This document shows positions 36,727 to 45,031 of a stretch of DNA of 57,505 nucleotides, one piece after another. The stretch's first letter is position 1. Every line of letters starts with the position of its first letter. The DNA lies in the NCBI RefSeq assembly GCF_000455445.1, contig NZ_HG417098.1:126091-183595 (forward strand), read 5' to 3'. The notes beneath the pieces are model-generated. The model was given only the letters and a program-made list of their open reading frames with translations. It made no database searches and was not told where the DNA came from. Source of the DNA: Hoylesella timonensis 4401737 = DSM 22865 = JCM 15640 (lineage in GTDB: Bacteria > Bacteroidota > Bacteroidia > Bacteroidales > Bacteroidaceae). Made by a program: the position numbers and the translations under genes.

Positions 36727-36873
36727 ATAAGAAAAAGCGAAACTATCTGCTATCAACACCTATTTATAACTTGTTGGTTCACGACTCATTCACTTAAAAA
36801 ATGCTGTTTTACTGTAAAAACAAGTTTTTCGGTTGTTTCAAACGAACCTACGAAGGTACTTGTAAAACAAGAG

Positions 36874-37263
36874 TTTTGTCCTGTTATTTTACCAAAAAAC
36901 GACCATCTAAAATCTTCAAAATAGAAAAAATTAATAGGCAAACGAACTGCAAAAATGGGCTGATTTGAGCAAAATAAATGACTTTTCAAGTTGAAACATT
37001 AACTTAACAGTCTTGTAAACATGTATTAGAGGTGCTGTTCACATGCTTCAGCAGCCTTAAAGCATGCAAATTGCAGGCTTATCTCAATGCTTTAATCGCA
37101 AAAAGATGGTGAAAACAGAAAGAAAAAGAGCAGGACTAAACGTAACAAGTTTAATAACAGGAGGTTATGAAACTTTCTCAAATTTCGCGTATTTGCGACC
37201 AACTTTGCCGTTGGATGTTTTCACGCGAGTTTTGAGAGGCACTTTGTAAAGATAATTCAGCAT
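36874..37263 (+). repeat. 390-bp intergenic repeat, copy C
   Basis: This copy has the same start (TTTTGTCCTGTTATTTTACC), end (GCACTTTGTAAAG, AATTCAGCAT) and exact 390-bp length as copies A and B. The central hairpin CATGCTT/AAGCATG is present but its outer pairs are weaker. Its 61-codon frame (37064-37249) is open. Confidence 0.85.
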
Positions 37264-37454
37264 TTATAATCAGTCCAAACAGCATGTCTCCAAGTTTACA
37301 AACGCTGTGTTGTTGGGGCCGTTTTTCTCGAAGAGTACGCATCAATTTACCATCAAAAAATGAGGGAAATGTCATTTATGACGCAACTACCAACGAAACA
37401 TAATGACGCCAAATTTTATTTTTACAACGAGTTAGTTATACGCTTTATTCCTGT

Positions 37455-39104
37455 TCAGAATGACAAAAACATACCAAATCCTGCATGAAAGAGATGCAAC
37501 GCAATCTTGTTTTTAAAGGTATGCGTGTGACTTAATTCCACTGGCTCTCCCTGTTGCTGCAATGAGTGCTTCGCTTGGAAGGTGTACTTGGGTGAAGAAT
37601 AATCGTAACCGATATATCCCTTAAAAGACAAACCGGGACGATAAGCCCAAGTTAGAGATGCCTCAGTGGAATAAACCATCGCACGAGTTGACTCCTGTGA
37701 CATCAATTCGGAGACACGAGCTTGCTGACCGTCGCCCCAACTATCAAGCGTTTTCAACAATCGAGCTTTGATTTCGGGAGTGGCAAACGCCAATTTGTTG
37801 TTGTCTGGAATGGAGTTGATTTGCGCTCTTAAATCATCTACATCCACTTGCGCAACAGCATAAACGTGTTGATCGGTTATCACTCTACGTCCAACAAGGA
37901 GCTTACTTCCTACTCGCAAACGATTAAAAATAGGATAAGAGAAATACACTCCCCCACTAAAATCAAACAATCCCATGGGATAAGCTTCTGTTCCTATCAG
38001 CTTCATATAAGAGGCAATTAACTGCTTATCTACCCCTTCGATGGACAGATAGTTGTCTGGATTGACATCAAAGGTTGCTTTGATAGGGATTGCGGTAGCT
38101 CGTATCTGTCCTCCTAATCCCACATAATTGTTCAAGAAGTACGCTCCCTCCATACTCACACTGACATTTGTTCCTAAATGCAGGTGTAAATCGAAAGCGT
38201 GATCATCAACTTGATAGTTTTTAGAAGTAGAAGACTGAACGGCAACGTGCGAAACAGAAAGCTGTTCAGTACCCATGCCAGCATCTACAGTGATGCCCAA
38301 AAAAGACGGATTTTGCTGTTCGTTGGAAGAGAAAGCTTTTAGCACACTACGTTTTTTACCTTTTCCTTTCATCAGTAAGTCTGTCACGAAATAACCCAAA
38401 TCCGTGGCTATAATACCCACGCCAGCACCTACCAACACATCTGTCACCCAGTGACGATTGTTTAATACGCGTCCAACAGCGGTTGCGGTAGCCATAGAAT
38501 ATCCAGCAACACTATACCATGGGCTCTGCGTTTGTCCGTATTCTTTGTGTAAAATGGTGGCCGCCATAAAAGCTGTTGCAGTATGTCCAGACGGAAAAGA
38601 ATTGCTGGAAGAACCGTCGGGACGTCTTTCACGAACGGTGTACTTCAGTGTATTCGTAAGACCTGCCATGAACATCGCAGAGATAGCATTACTCGCAGCT
38701 AAACGTTTCCACGAACTTTGTCCTTCAACACCCGCTGCATGAAGTCCCCAAGTGGCAACGAGCGGAGCATATTGTGTAAAATTATCCCATGGTTGATGAT
38801 AGTCCTTCTGAAACAAGTTCCGCATCTCTCTAAAATCATGTTGCCGTGATTTGATAAGAAGTCCTGCGGCAACGAATCCCAACCCTTGATAGGTGATGTC
38901 AATCTTGTAATCTTTTTTTGTTGTAACGCTATCGTTTACGTACGGACGTGGAGGCACCATACTGGCAGTGGAGTCGAGGTTTTGGGCATAAAGTGCTTGC
39001 GTCCGTAAACCCAACATACAAAGCATCAGAATGAAAATAACCACCCGAAAAAGAGAAGACGAATAAAAAAATAAATTTATTAGTAGATACTTTCTACACA
39101 TCAT
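37455..39104 (-). CDS. PAP2-family phosphatase with C-terminal barrel-like domain
   Basis: This 549-residue protein has an N-terminal signal segment (about 15-40, ending LYA). Its PAP2 domain has all three acid-phosphatase motifs: KYTVRERRP (154-162), PSGH (171-174) and GRVLNNRHWVTD (211-222, with catalytic His218 and Asp222). Residues about 255-549 are beta-rich with alternating patterns and a terminal aromatic residue (GMFLSF), consistent with an outer-membrane barrel or surface domain, unusual in length for PAP2 enzymes. The substrate is probably a lipid phosphate or undecaprenyl pyrophosphate. A strong promoter is upstream. Confidence 0.85.
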   Translation of the reverse strand: MMCRKYLLINLFFYSSSLFRVVIFILMLCMLGLRTQALYAQNLDSTASMVPPRPYVNDSVTTKKDYKIDITYQGLGFVAAGLLIKSRQHDFREMRNLFQKDYHQPWDNFTQYAPLVATWGLHAAGVEGQSSWKRLAASNAISAMFMAGLTNTLKYTVRERRPDGSSSNSFPSGHTATAFMAATILHKEYGQTQSPWYSVAGYSMATATAVGRVLNNRHWVTDVLVGAGVGIIATDLGYFVTDLLMKGKGKKRSVLKAFSSNEQQNPSFLGITVDAGMGTEQLSVSHVAVQSSTSKNYQVDDHAFDLHLHLGTNVSVSMEGAYFLNNYVGLGGQIRATAIPIKATFDVNPDNYLSIEGVDKQLIASYMKLIGTEAYPMGLFDFSGGVYFSYPIFNRLRVGSKLLVGRRVITDQHVYAVAQVDVDDLRAQINSIPDNNKLAFATPEIKARLLKTLDSWGDGQQARVSELMSQESTRAMVYSTEASLTWAYRPGLSFKGYIGYDYSSPKYTFQAKHSLQQQGEPVELSHTHTFKNKIALHLFHAGFGMFLSF

Positions 39105-39126
39105 ACATTTGTTTCAAAATAAAGTG

Positions 39127-39158
39127 CAAAGGTACAGTATCTTTCTGTTTTACACAAA
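39127..39158 (-). promoter_or_regulatory. Promoter of the PAP2/barrel gene
   Basis: On the minus strand TTTG (39158-39155) and TACCTTTG (39134-39127) are spaced by exactly 20 bases. The -7 element lies about 23 bases upstream of the ATG. Confidence 0.75.
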
Positions 39159-39196
39159 GTTTTTTTATTCAGCATTGACGAAATTCGTTTAAGTTA

Positions 39197-39228
39197 TTGA
39201 CAGATATCAAATTATTTTTCTATCTTTG
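39197..39228 (+). promoter_or_regulatory. Promoter of the DUF4230 gene pair
   Basis: TTG (39197-39199) and TATCTTTG (39221-39228) are spaced by 21 bases. The start would fall near 39235, about 80 bases before the first ATG. Confidence 0.65.
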
Positions 39229-39315
39229 TGCAAGGAATTAGGGATATAAGCCAGCAATACAAGCCATTGTTTGGTTCATTATCCATTTCTTTTTAATGAC
39301 TATTAATTCATTGTT

Positions 39316-39993
39316 ATGAGGTTACATCTCATTCTCTTTTCTATCTTCATGCTATGCTGCTCTTGCTCTCGCCACAAAACAGAACAAGAGACGGTAAACA
39401 TAGACACCATTCCCATGATGGTGATGCAAATACAGAAATGCTCAAAACTATATACCGCAGAATATAAGGTTCATAAAATCATCACCCATGATGACAAGAT
39501 GAAGCTAAATGGCTCTTTTATGAAAAAAGATTTTAGCATTAATCTGCCATTGGGAAGTCGAAAGATAGCCATTCCGATGGATGCAACACTGAAGGCTTAT
39601 ATCGATTTCGCTGACTTTAATGAGGACAATGTGAAAAGACAAGGTGACAAAATCGAGATTATCCTACCAGACCCTCATGTTACTCTCACCTCTACACGAA
39701 TCAATCACGACGAAATAAAGCAATATGTTGCCCTCACTCGGAGCAGATTCAGCGATGAAGAGCTATCGTCCTACGAACGGCAAGGACGAGAGGCAATTAT
39801 CAAAGACATTCCTTCCATGGGCATGATGGATATGGCACGTGAGAGTGCAGCAAGGACACTTATCCCGATGATAGAACAGATGGGGTTTGAAGAGTCAAAC
39901 ATTACCATCTCTTTTCGTAAGCATTATACACTTAATGACATCAAGTCTTTACTTGACAAAACGACCATAGAACATGGAAACAATGCCAAATAA
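39316..39993 (+). CDS. DUF4230 lipoprotein
   Basis: The 225-residue product begins with a lipoprotein signal (LILFSIFMLCCSC, lipid cysteine near 17-18). The body matches the DUF4230 pattern: TAEYKVHKIITHDDKM, IAIPMDATLKAYIDFADF, IEIILPDPHVTLTSTRI and a C-terminal amphipathic helix region (ARESAARTLIPMIEQMGFEE). DUF4230 proteins are membrane-anchored and of unknown function. Its end overlaps the start of a second DUF4230 gene by 20 bases, so the two are translationally coupled and may form a pair. Confidence 0.8.
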   Translation: MRLHLILFSIFMLCCSCSRHKTEQETVNIDTIPMMVMQIQKCSKLYTAEYKVHKIITHDDKMKLNGSFMKKDFSINLPLGSRKIAIPMDATLKAYIDFADFNEDNVKRQGDKIEIILPDPHVTLTSTRINHDEIKQYVALTRSRFSDEELSSYERQGREAIIKDIPSMGMMDMARESAARTLIPMIEQMGFEESNITISFRKHYTLNDIKSLLDKTTIEHGNNAK

Positions 39994-40621
39994 GCAGTTC
40001 AATCGTAACCATAGATTTTCATTGATGACGCGACTCAAGATTGCAATCGCAATAGTCGTGGTGGTGTGTTTGGGCATTTTTGTCTGGAAACTCTTCTCCA
40101 GCAAGAATGGTTTCTCACTCTCTCCCAATAACGATATCAACATTACTCCTACTCAAATACAGAGCATTCGGGACATTGGGCAATGGGAGTTTTTGGCTAT
40201 CAATAATGAAGAAATTATTGATACGGTGAGACATGGCTTCTTTGGAGATGCCGAATTGGTACGCATTTATTACGGAACATTACGTTTAGGAATTGATTTG
40301 CAAGACACAGATAAGGACTTCATCCGTGTTCAGGGCGACTCTATTCTCGTTCAACTCCCTCCTATAAAGCTGTTGGATCATCAGTTTATTGACGAAGCCC
40401 GCACCACCTCGTTCTTCGAAAAAGGTGACTGGACCGCAAAAGACCGCGATGATATGTACCAAAGAGCGTATGAAGCGATGTTAGAAAGATGTCTTGTAGA
40501 ACAAAATATCAAAAGTGCTGAACGCAATGCCAATCAACAATTCTTCCGTTTGATGAAAGCCATGGGGCATGAGAATGTGATTATCAGGAATACGCCCTAC
40601 ATGCAGAAGTCCAAGAAGTAA
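39974..40621 (+). CDS. DUF4230 protein with N-terminal membrane anchor
   Basis: The 215-residue product has one membrane segment (about 22-40, LKIAIAIVVVVCLGIFVWKLF) instead of a lipobox, then a DUF4230-like domain (IRDIGQWEFLAINNEEIID, YYGTLRLGIDLQD, DSILVQLPPIKLLDHQFIDE). It parallels the preceding lipoprotein but is diverged. One partner would thus sit in the outer or inner membrane by lipid and the other in the inner membrane by helix. The end is only 3 bases from the end of the convergent DUF5686 gene, and no terminator is visible there. Confidence 0.78.
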   Translation: METMPNKQFNRNHRFSLMTRLKIAIAIVVVVCLGIFVWKLFSSKNGFSLSPNNDINITPTQIQSIRDIGQWEFLAINNEEIIDTVRHGFFGDAELVRIYYGTLRLGIDLQDTDKDFIRVQGDSILVQLPPIKLLDHQFIDEARTTSFFEKGDWTAKDRDDMYQRAYEAMLERCLVEQNIKSAERNANQQFFRLMKAMGHENVIIRNTPYMQKSKK

Positions 40622-40624
40622 CAC

Positions 40625-43174
40625 CTAAAAACTCATCATAAATCCAAATCTCACGCCGTTTTTGTTTACACCTGGGTGATCGTTGTAATTAAACCTGTGA
40701 ACAAAATCAATGGAGAAGACTTTTAGAACGTTATGAACACCTGCCACTAACTCCATATACGGCACCTTTTTATCCATGATGTACGAACCTTCAGGGAAGA
40801 CAAAAAGGTTGTCCTGACTTTGGTTTTTACTCAATGAGGGATTATTCTTGTCGGTCACTGTACCAAACATTCCTTTGAAAGCAATGTATTCGCGCCATTT
40901 CAACCGCTTAATCAAAGGTATTCGATTTAAGATTTTACCGTTCAAGTCCCATGAGATAGACCAGAAAGCATATCGATCATTGAGGAATTCCATGTTACGC
41001 ATCAACGAGAAAGTCTCCTTATGTTCGAAGAAAGAAAGGTTGACGGGTGGCATGATTAGCAAGGGGAAAGGAACCCAATCCCACTGTGCACCCACATTGA
41101 CGATGCCATCTACATAGCCCCAGCTGCCCAACCATTGTCGCTTGTACATGCCTAACTCCGTAAAATTTAAGCGATATTGTCCGCCTAAGAAGTTTTTTAA
41201 TCCTACCGTATGTGATAAGGTAAACTCGGGACTGTCTAAGTTGATGGGAACTCTTTTCTGCTTTGTATTGATAAAAGTCTGCCCGGGACAATATCTAACT
41301 CCGAATTTCAATTCCGTTGTTCGTATCTGGTTCATTTCTTCACCGTCTTTCAAACGAATGAAATGTAAATCTCCTGCCACTTCATTACTTTCGGCTTTGA
41401 TCGAACTGTTGACGCTGAAACCCCAATCAGTTTCATACACAAACGAGAGTTTCTGTCGGTTATAAAAGTACATCTGCTGCACCTTTTGCGTCTTGAAAGC
41501 CATAAAAGCATTGTCTTTGTTGTGAATTAAAAACTTATCTGCAGGCGACATCACATCATAAGCTGTTTCAAAAATAAGGTTTCGTTGTGGAAACTCGAAA
41601 GGCGAATTCTTCTTCTTATTCAACGAATAGGTGAGTTCTGTGCCATAATATGCTTTCTTAGATTTTGTTCCATAAGCTGCATAACCATTCCAAAAGAGGT
41701 GAGGATTTAGTGCTGCCATCGTACGTCCACTTAATCGAAAACGAAGACCGTCCACGAAATTCGATGAAATCAACGTATTCACTGGTCCCAAATCGAACTT
41801 ACTTGGACGCTGACTACTGCTGGTTTCCACATAGTTTTCTACCAAAGCCTTAACGCCTATTATCAACCATTTGAAGTTTTTAGATTGCTCCATGCGATGC
41901 ACAAACGCATCCATAGACGACTCTCCTTTGGTCAATTCCACTGCTCGATAACGATTCCAGAAGTTGTCATCTCTGACCATTGCATCGGCTTCGTGCCGGA
42001 CTTTCAATCGTCCTTTGAATAATTTGTTAGGCAATTCATCAAATGCATAATCGTGCAAGCGCGTATTTCGCACCACCAATGCCTTGGAAAGGAAACTCGT
42101 TAGGGATAATTCTGCCCACATATCGTCCTTCGTCAGTACCCACTCACCGTTATCAAGTCGTGTAAATTCCTGATCTACATGTAGATTTTCTACAAAGTTT
42201 ACATCGCTCTTTTTAGGCATAGTCAGCTTACATTTTTTTACATGTAATGATGAATCTGCCAAGACATACAGCTCTCCTCTAAAGCCAAAGTCTTGCTGAT
42301 TGTTTGGAATGAATTGCAGATGATAGCACAAGTCCCTGTCCACATACACCGTATCTTCTATATAAAAACGGTAAAAGGAAATGGCTGTACGACCTATCGG
42401 ACTGACAAACGGATATTGGAGCAATCGGATGTAATCGTCATAGATATCTACACTCTGGAAAACATCTTTCAAAATGACATTCAAAGCATCGCCTGTTTGT
42501 AAGAGTTTGTTCACTCCTTGACTCTGTTGTCCTTTAATAATCTCCTTCTCTGATTTAGGTTCTTTTCTGTAAATGTGCTGAGTCACCGTTTCATCTACAG
42601 ACACAGGAAGCACTAACTTGTTGTTATAAGGACTGGTTTCTATCTGATCCAACACCCATTGTGATTTGCCAAATCTACCCGACTCTATATCTTCAGGTTT
42701 GACATCATTTAGCGATAGAGTGAGTTTTTGATATCTATTGTACTGGTAATAAGGGTAATTGTCGAGGTGACTCTGCTTCTTTGCTTCAATCACCCGCTTC
42801 ATCAATTCTACTGCTGGATTATTCTTCCGAGAGTATCTCCCTCTCTTGCTCTTCACCACAACTTCATTTAAGCTTTTCGAATCTTCTTTTAATACGATTT
42901 TAAGATACGTTGGAGTGTGTGCATCTACCTTGACTGTCTGCGATTTGAAGCCCACAGAACTAAACGTGAGCACCCACCCTTCGTGTCTGGGGATGCTAAA
43001 TTTACCTTCTATATCACTGGCTGCAGCCACATGGTTGCCCTTATACATGGCACTGGCAAACGGGATAGCATAGCCATCTGTATCCACAATTTCACCTGTA
43101 ATCTGGGCGTTGGCGGTCAACACCATCGCCATCGTCAATACCATGTATATAATTAATCTTCTCACCTTCATCAA
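40625..43174 (-). CDS. DUF5686 outer-membrane protein with carboxypeptidase-like domain
   Basis: The 849-residue product has a signal peptide (about 1-23, ending ANA), an N-terminal carboxypeptidase-regulatory-like domain (ITGEIVDTDGYAIPFASAMY, residues about 25-105) and a long body ending in a beta-barrel with a terminal aromatic (FGFMMSF). The middle region (AVELMKRVIEAKKQSHLDNYPYY) is typical of the DUF5686 family, which resembles TonB-dependent receptors but lacks a plug. It is probably an outer-membrane protein. Function is unknown. The neighbour on the other side of its promoter is the divergent lipid cluster. Confidence 0.85.
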   Translation of the reverse strand: MMKVRRLIIYMVLTMAMVLTANAQITGEIVDTDGYAIPFASAMYKGNHVAAASDIEGKFSIPRHEGWVLTFSSVGFKSQTVKVDAHTPTYLKIVLKEDSKSLNEVVVKSKRGRYSRKNNPAVELMKRVIEAKKQSHLDNYPYYQYNRYQKLTLSLNDVKPEDIESGRFGKSQWVLDQIETSPYNNKLVLPVSVDETVTQHIYRKEPKSEKEIIKGQQSQGVNKLLQTGDALNVILKDVFQSVDIYDDYIRLLQYPFVSPIGRTAISFYRFYIEDTVYVDRDLCYHLQFIPNNQQDFGFRGELYVLADSSLHVKKCKLTMPKKSDVNFVENLHVDQEFTRLDNGEWVLTKDDMWAELSLTSFLSKALVVRNTRLHDYAFDELPNKLFKGRLKVRHEADAMVRDDNFWNRYRAVELTKGESSMDAFVHRMEQSKNFKWLIIGVKALVENYVETSSSQRPSKFDLGPVNTLISSNFVDGLRFRLSGRTMAALNPHLFWNGYAAYGTKSKKAYYGTELTYSLNKKKNSPFEFPQRNLIFETAYDVMSPADKFLIHNKDNAFMAFKTQKVQQMYFYNRQKLSFVYETDWGFSVNSSIKAESNEVAGDLHFIRLKDGEEMNQIRTTELKFGVRYCPGQTFINTKQKRVPINLDSPEFTLSHTVGLKNFLGGQYRLNFTELGMYKRQWLGSWGYVDGIVNVGAQWDWVPFPLLIMPPVNLSFFEHKETFSLMRNMEFLNDRYAFWSISWDLNGKILNRIPLIKRLKWREYIAFKGMFGTVTDKNNPSLSKNQSQDNLFVFPEGSYIMDKKVPYMELVAGVHNVLKVFSIDFVHRFNYNDHPGVNKNGVRFGFMMSF

Positions 43175-43350
43175 TATCTTTCCTCATCTGATAGCACAGA
43201 CGTATCGTTGTCTTTTATTTTCCTTACTCAGCAGCATGTTCTTCCAACATCATGGATGAAGAACAGCACATTTGCTTGCGATAGTAGATGCCATTCAAGC
43301 TAAAAGCGATGCAAGTTTTCTTACGATCTTGAGCCATCGACTACTACATA

Positions 43351-43358
43351 CAAAGGTA
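43351..43358 (-). promoter_or_regulatory. -7 element upstream of the DUF5686 gene
   Basis: TACCTTTG on the minus strand, about 180 bases before the ATG, faces away from the pgpA promoter. A -33 element at the normal distance is not clear. Confidence 0.45.
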
Positions 43359-43388
43359 AACATATTCTTGCAATTTTAATGAAAACTC

Positions 43389-43420
43389 TTTGGATATTAA
43401 TATTTTTTCTGTTATTTTTG
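43389..43420 (+). promoter_or_regulatory. Promoter of the inositol-lipid-like cluster
   Basis: TTTG (43389-43392) and TATTTTTG (43413-43420) are exactly 20 bases apart. The start would be near 43427, immediately before the ATG at 43430. This promoter lies inside the longer open frame that begins at 43379, so the upstream ATG cannot be used from it. Confidence 0.75.
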
Positions 43421-43429
43421 CACCCTAAT

Positions 43430-43900
43430 ATGAATCGTCCGCCATTATTAGCCGTAGTCTTTGGCACTGGATTCGGAAGTGGATTCTGGCCTTGGGGACC
43501 AGGAACTGCAGGTGCATTATTGGCCTCATTGATGTGGCTAAGCATGATTCATTTCTTCTCTCCCACTGCTCTTTTTCTCCTAACTTTGGCATTGATTGTT
43601 CTTGGTACTATCGTTGGCACATGGGCAACGAATCAATTGGAACCTTTTTGGGGACCAGATCCCAAGCGTGTTGTCATTGATGAAATGGTGGGAGTGTGGA
43701 TTCCATTACTCATATCACCCACCAACAACTTATGGTTTGCATTGGGTGCGTTCGGCTTATTCCGCTTTTTTGATATTCTGAAACCATTGGGAATCCGACA
43801 ATTAGACCAGCGACAAGGTGGTTTTTGGGTAATGGCAGACGACATCTTAGCAGGTATTTATAGTCTAATCGTATTAGCAATTATACAATGGGCTATCTAA
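43430..43900 (+). CDS. PgpA-family lipid phosphatase (PIP/PGP phosphatase)
   Basis: From the ATG at 43430 the protein is 156 residues, the normal PgpA size. It shows FGTGFGSGFWPWGPGTAGALLASL and VIDEMVGVWIPLL, the two PgpA signatures with the metal-binding acidic residues, and several membrane segments. PgpA removes phosphate from phosphatidylglycerol phosphate. In the Bacteroides thetaiotaomicron inositol-lipid cluster a PgpA relative is thought to act on phosphatidylinositol phosphate instead, and the order pgpA-gtrA-CDP-alcohol transferase-PAP2 here is the same. An ATG at 43379 is upstream of the promoter and would add non-conserved residues, so it was rejected. The message may be nearly leaderless. 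Confidence 0.85.
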   Translation: MNRPPLLAVVFGTGFGSGFWPWGPGTAGALLASLMWLSMIHFFSPTALFLLTLALIVLGTIVGTWATNQLEPFWGPDPKRVVIDEMVGVWIPLLISPTNNLWFALGAFGLFRFFDILKPLGIRQLDQRQGGFWVMADDILAGIYSLIVLAIIQWAI

Positions 43901-44361
43901 AGACTGCAATGGTAACGTTCGGAAAGGCACAAGTGTCGGCATGGATTGCTTCCATCGTTGACTTTTCCATCACCGTCGGTCTGTCTCAGTTGGTAAACTT
44001 GTGGTATGGCTACTGCACGTTTACTGGAGCACTGATGGGCGGTATCATCAACTGTCTCATCAACTATAAGTGGGTATTTCATCCAGATGATGTTAAGAAA
44101 AAGAGTATTGTCACACGCTACATGATAGTCTGGGCAGGGAGCATTGGGCTCAATACCTTTGGAACATTGACCTTAACCGAGCTAACTGGCGTCAATTTTG
44201 TCGTTATCAAAGCCATTGTTGCCATTGCTGTTGCTATCCTATGGAATTACCAATTACAGAAACTATTTGTATTCCGTTCGTCCAACTATATCCTCTTAAA
44301 AAAGAAAATTAGAAGAAAACGTCACCATAGTGACACTTCTGATGCACCAACATCAGAATAG
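43888..44361 (+). CDS. GtrA-family membrane protein
   Basis: The 157-residue product has four membrane segments and the GtrA pattern: AQVSAWIASIVDFSITVGL, GALMGGIINCLINYKWVF and a C-terminal AVAILWNYQLQKLFVFR. GtrA proteins are thought to flip polyprenol-linked sugars or related lipids. The start overlaps the pgpA-like gene by 13 bases. In the inositol-lipid clusters of Bacteroidota a GtrA gene sits in this same position, which suggests it moves an inositol lipid or its precursor across the membrane; that role is inference. The tail is basic (KKKIRRKRHH). Confidence 0.82.
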   Translation: MGYLKTAMVTFGKAQVSAWIASIVDFSITVGLSQLVNLWYGYCTFTGALMGGIINCLINYKWVFHPDDVKKKSIVTRYMIVWAGSIGLNTFGTLTLTELTGVNFVVIKAIVAIAVAILWNYQLQKLFVFRSSNYILLKKKIRRKRHHSDTSDAPTSE

Positions 44362-44392
44362 TTGGTGTCATCAGCTCTTAAACAAAACAAAA

Positions 44393-45031
44393 ATGAAGTA
44401 CAGAGATTATTTACAAGACCGCATCTATAAAATCATCAATCCCATCATTCACGGAATGATAAAGATAGGTATCACCCCCAACATGGTAACCACCATCGGA
44501 TTTTTAGGAAACGTATTAGCCACCGCGATGTTTATCCTTGCCAGCGAACAAGCCACTCCTGAAGCGGGTTATGCCATGATAGGATGGGGCGGAGCTATTC
44601 TTATTTTCTCAGGATTGTTCGATATGATGGACGGTCGATTGGCACGCTTAGGCAACATGTCCACTGCCTTTGGTGCTTTTTGGGATAGCACTTTGGATCG
44701 TTATAGCGAACTCTTTTCGCTCTTTGGTCTCACACTTTATCTTCTCAATGCCGTTGGTACATGGGCTGGCGTTATCTCTTTCTTGGCATTGGTTGGCTCT
44801 ATCATGGTGAGTTATGTACGTGCAAGAGCCGAAGGACTTGACATTGAGTGCAAAGTGGGACTGATGCAACGTCCCGAACGAGTGGTAGTTACCTCAGTAG
44901 TTGCCATTCTTACAGGCATTTTTAACAGCAATGGGTGGCTCATAGGGGGCATGATTCTCATTGCCGTATTAGCCAACATCACCGCTTTTTGGCGTGTAGC
45001 CCATTGCTACAAGCTGCTCAAAAATCAATAA
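44393..45031 (+). CDS. CDP-alcohol phosphatidyltransferase (PIP-synthase-like)
   Basis: From the ATG at 44393 the protein is 212 residues with five to six membrane segments. The signature D(x2)DG(x2)AR(x8)G(x3)D(x3)D is complete: Asp77, Asp80, Gly81, Ala84, Arg85, Gly94, Asp98, Asp102 (FDMMDGRLAR then GAFWDSTLD). The enzyme joins a CDP-lipid to an alcohol. From the cluster order the likely acceptor is inositol 1-phosphate, giving phosphatidylinositol phosphate, as proposed for the Bacteroides homologue; glycerol phosphate cannot be excluded. An upstream in-frame ATG (44330) overlaps gtrA and adds unconserved residues. Confidence 0.85.
   Translation: MKYRDYLQDRIYKIINPIIHGMIKIGITPNMVTTIGFLGNVLATAMFILASEQATPEAGYAMIGWGGAILIFSGLFDMMDGRLARLGNMSTAFGAFWDSTLDRYSELFSLFGLTLYLLNAVGTWAGVISFLALVGSIMVSYVRARAEGLDIECKVGLMQRPERVVVTSVVAILTGIFNSNGWLIGGMILIAVLANITAFWRVAHCYKLLKNQ

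Larger units (their letters stand above)
36632..37454. other. 823-base intergenic region holding repeat copy C
   Basis: The gap contains the DUF4738 promoter element, repeat copy C (36874-37263) and about 190 bases (37264-37454) beyond the end of the PAP2 gene in which I see no gene, tRNA or strong terminator. Confidence 0.6.
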
